From Mxb001 sp051007175 (lineage in GTDB: Bacteria; Actinomycetota; Actinomycetes; S36-B12): a stretch of DNA of 29,788 nt. This document shows positions 29,573-29,788 of this stretch, in pieces. How positions within the stretch are numbered: position 1 is the stretch's first letter; the number at the start of each line of letters is the position of its first letter. Below the pieces are notes generated by a model. The model was not told where the DNA came from, searched no databases, and saw only the letters and a list, made by a program, of their open reading frames with translations. Location: positions 1 through 29,788 of the forward strand of contig JBPCSL010000208.1 of assembly GCA_051007175.1 (NCBI GenBank). Reading direction: 5' to 3'. The position numbers were made by a program, and so were the translations under genes.

Positions 29573-29788
29573 ATGGGCGGGCAGATGAGCGAGTGGGAGA
29601 TGGCTGGGTTCGAGACCCGCGCCATCCATGCCGGGCAGGAGCCCGATCCGCAGACGGGAGCCGTGGTTCCTCCCGTCTACCAGGTGTCGACGTACGCCCA
29701 GGACGGCGTGGGCGGCCTGCGCGGGGGATATGAATACTCCCGCAGCGGCAATCCGACGCGCACGGCCCTCGAGGAGTGCCTCGCGTCA
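29573..29788 (+). CDS. metB: Cystathionine gamma-synthase, N-terminal part (3' end outside window)
   Basis: The first 72 codons of a Cys/Met-metabolism PLP enzyme. FETRAIHAGQEPDPQTGAVV, then PPVYQVSTYAQDG, and GGYEYSRSGNPTRTALE are diagnostic for the MetB/MetC family; the last is the phosphate/PLP-loop region before the catalytic lysine, which is outside the window. The proximity of cbs suggests cystathionine gamma-synthase or gamma-lyase activity. The N-terminal portion alone cannot separate them. The ATG at 29573 is chosen because of the -10 box 6 nt upstream; ATGs at codon 5 and codon 10 are alternatives. Confidence 0.88.
   Translation, partial: MGGQMSEWEMAGFETRAIHAGQEPDPQTGAVVPPVYQVSTYAQDGVGGLRGGYEYSRSGNPTRTALEECLAS

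Overview
The window is about 29.8 kb of very GC-rich, densely coding chromosomal DNA. I read 33 protein genes, two of them cut by the window ends, and two tRNA genes. There is no rRNA, CRISPR array, insertion sequence or phage gene, and no gene-free stretch longer than about 300 bases (the largest, 7325-7593, holds a promoter, tRNA-Gln and the glmU leader). Gene content and order (rsmI-metG-tatD-rsmA-ispE; tRNA-Gln-glmU-prs-rplY-pth-mfd-surA-like-mazG; eno-ftsB-DUF501-ppx) are typical of high-GC Actinomycetota. The order within that phylum cannot be settled from this window. Frequent GTG starts, tRNAs without an encoded CCA and likely leaderless transcripts fit the same assignment.

Layout. 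1-5169 (+): end of rsmI, metG, tatD, rsmA, ispE and a leaderless-secreted (no signal peptide) class A beta-lactamase-fold protein. 5170-7324 (-): a MarR regulator with a strong inverted repeat upstream, then a TetR regulator that follows an acyl-CoA desaturase in one operon whose promoter carries three repeats spaced exactly 15 bp apart. 7446-18465 (+): tRNA-Gln, glmU-prs, then rplY-pth-cysQ-like-mfd-surA-like-mazG-DUF885. 18500-21593 (+): eno-ftsB-DUF501-ppx. 21674-24124 (+): a LacI regulator with a probable operator over its own promoter, then a dienelactone hydrolase and a [4Fe-4S] uracil-DNA glycosylase. 24139-24212 (-): a short tRNA with a UAA anticodon. 24291-25549 (+): a Bax1-inhibitor/YccA-like membrane protein and an unknown 107-residue protein. 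25539-27073 (-): metallo-beta-lactamase-fold hydrolase and SGNH hydrolase. 27098-29788: sulfur amino-acid genes, with cystathionine beta-synthase (+), MsrA and a YCII protein (-), and the start of cystathionine gamma-synthase (+).

Main biological threads. Cell-envelope precursors (ispE, glmU), nucleotide supply and clean-up (prs, mazG), translation (metG, rsmA, rplY, pth, tRNAs), DNA repair (mfd, UDG), glycolysis and division (eno, ftsB), and sulfur amino-acid turnover (cbs, metB, msrA). Tight coupling is a theme: at least seven gene pairs overlap as GTGA or ATGA.

Most notable signals. (1) The same -10 box, TAGGCT or TAGGGT, sits exactly 6 nt before the start codon of several genes, predicting leaderless mRNAs. 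(2) The identical geometry occurs before nucleotide 1 of the tRNA(UAA), so that tRNA may be transcribed directly from its mature 5' end; it also lacks the long variable arm expected of a leucine tRNA. (3) cbs and the MBL hydrolase diverge from overlapping, near-symmetric -10 boxes. (4) The uracil-DNA glycosylase has no ATG, GTG or TTG able to include its iron-sulfur cysteines, suggesting a CTG start. (5) Ribosomal protein L25 lacks a recognisable C-terminal domain and has an Ala/Glu-rich tail instead.
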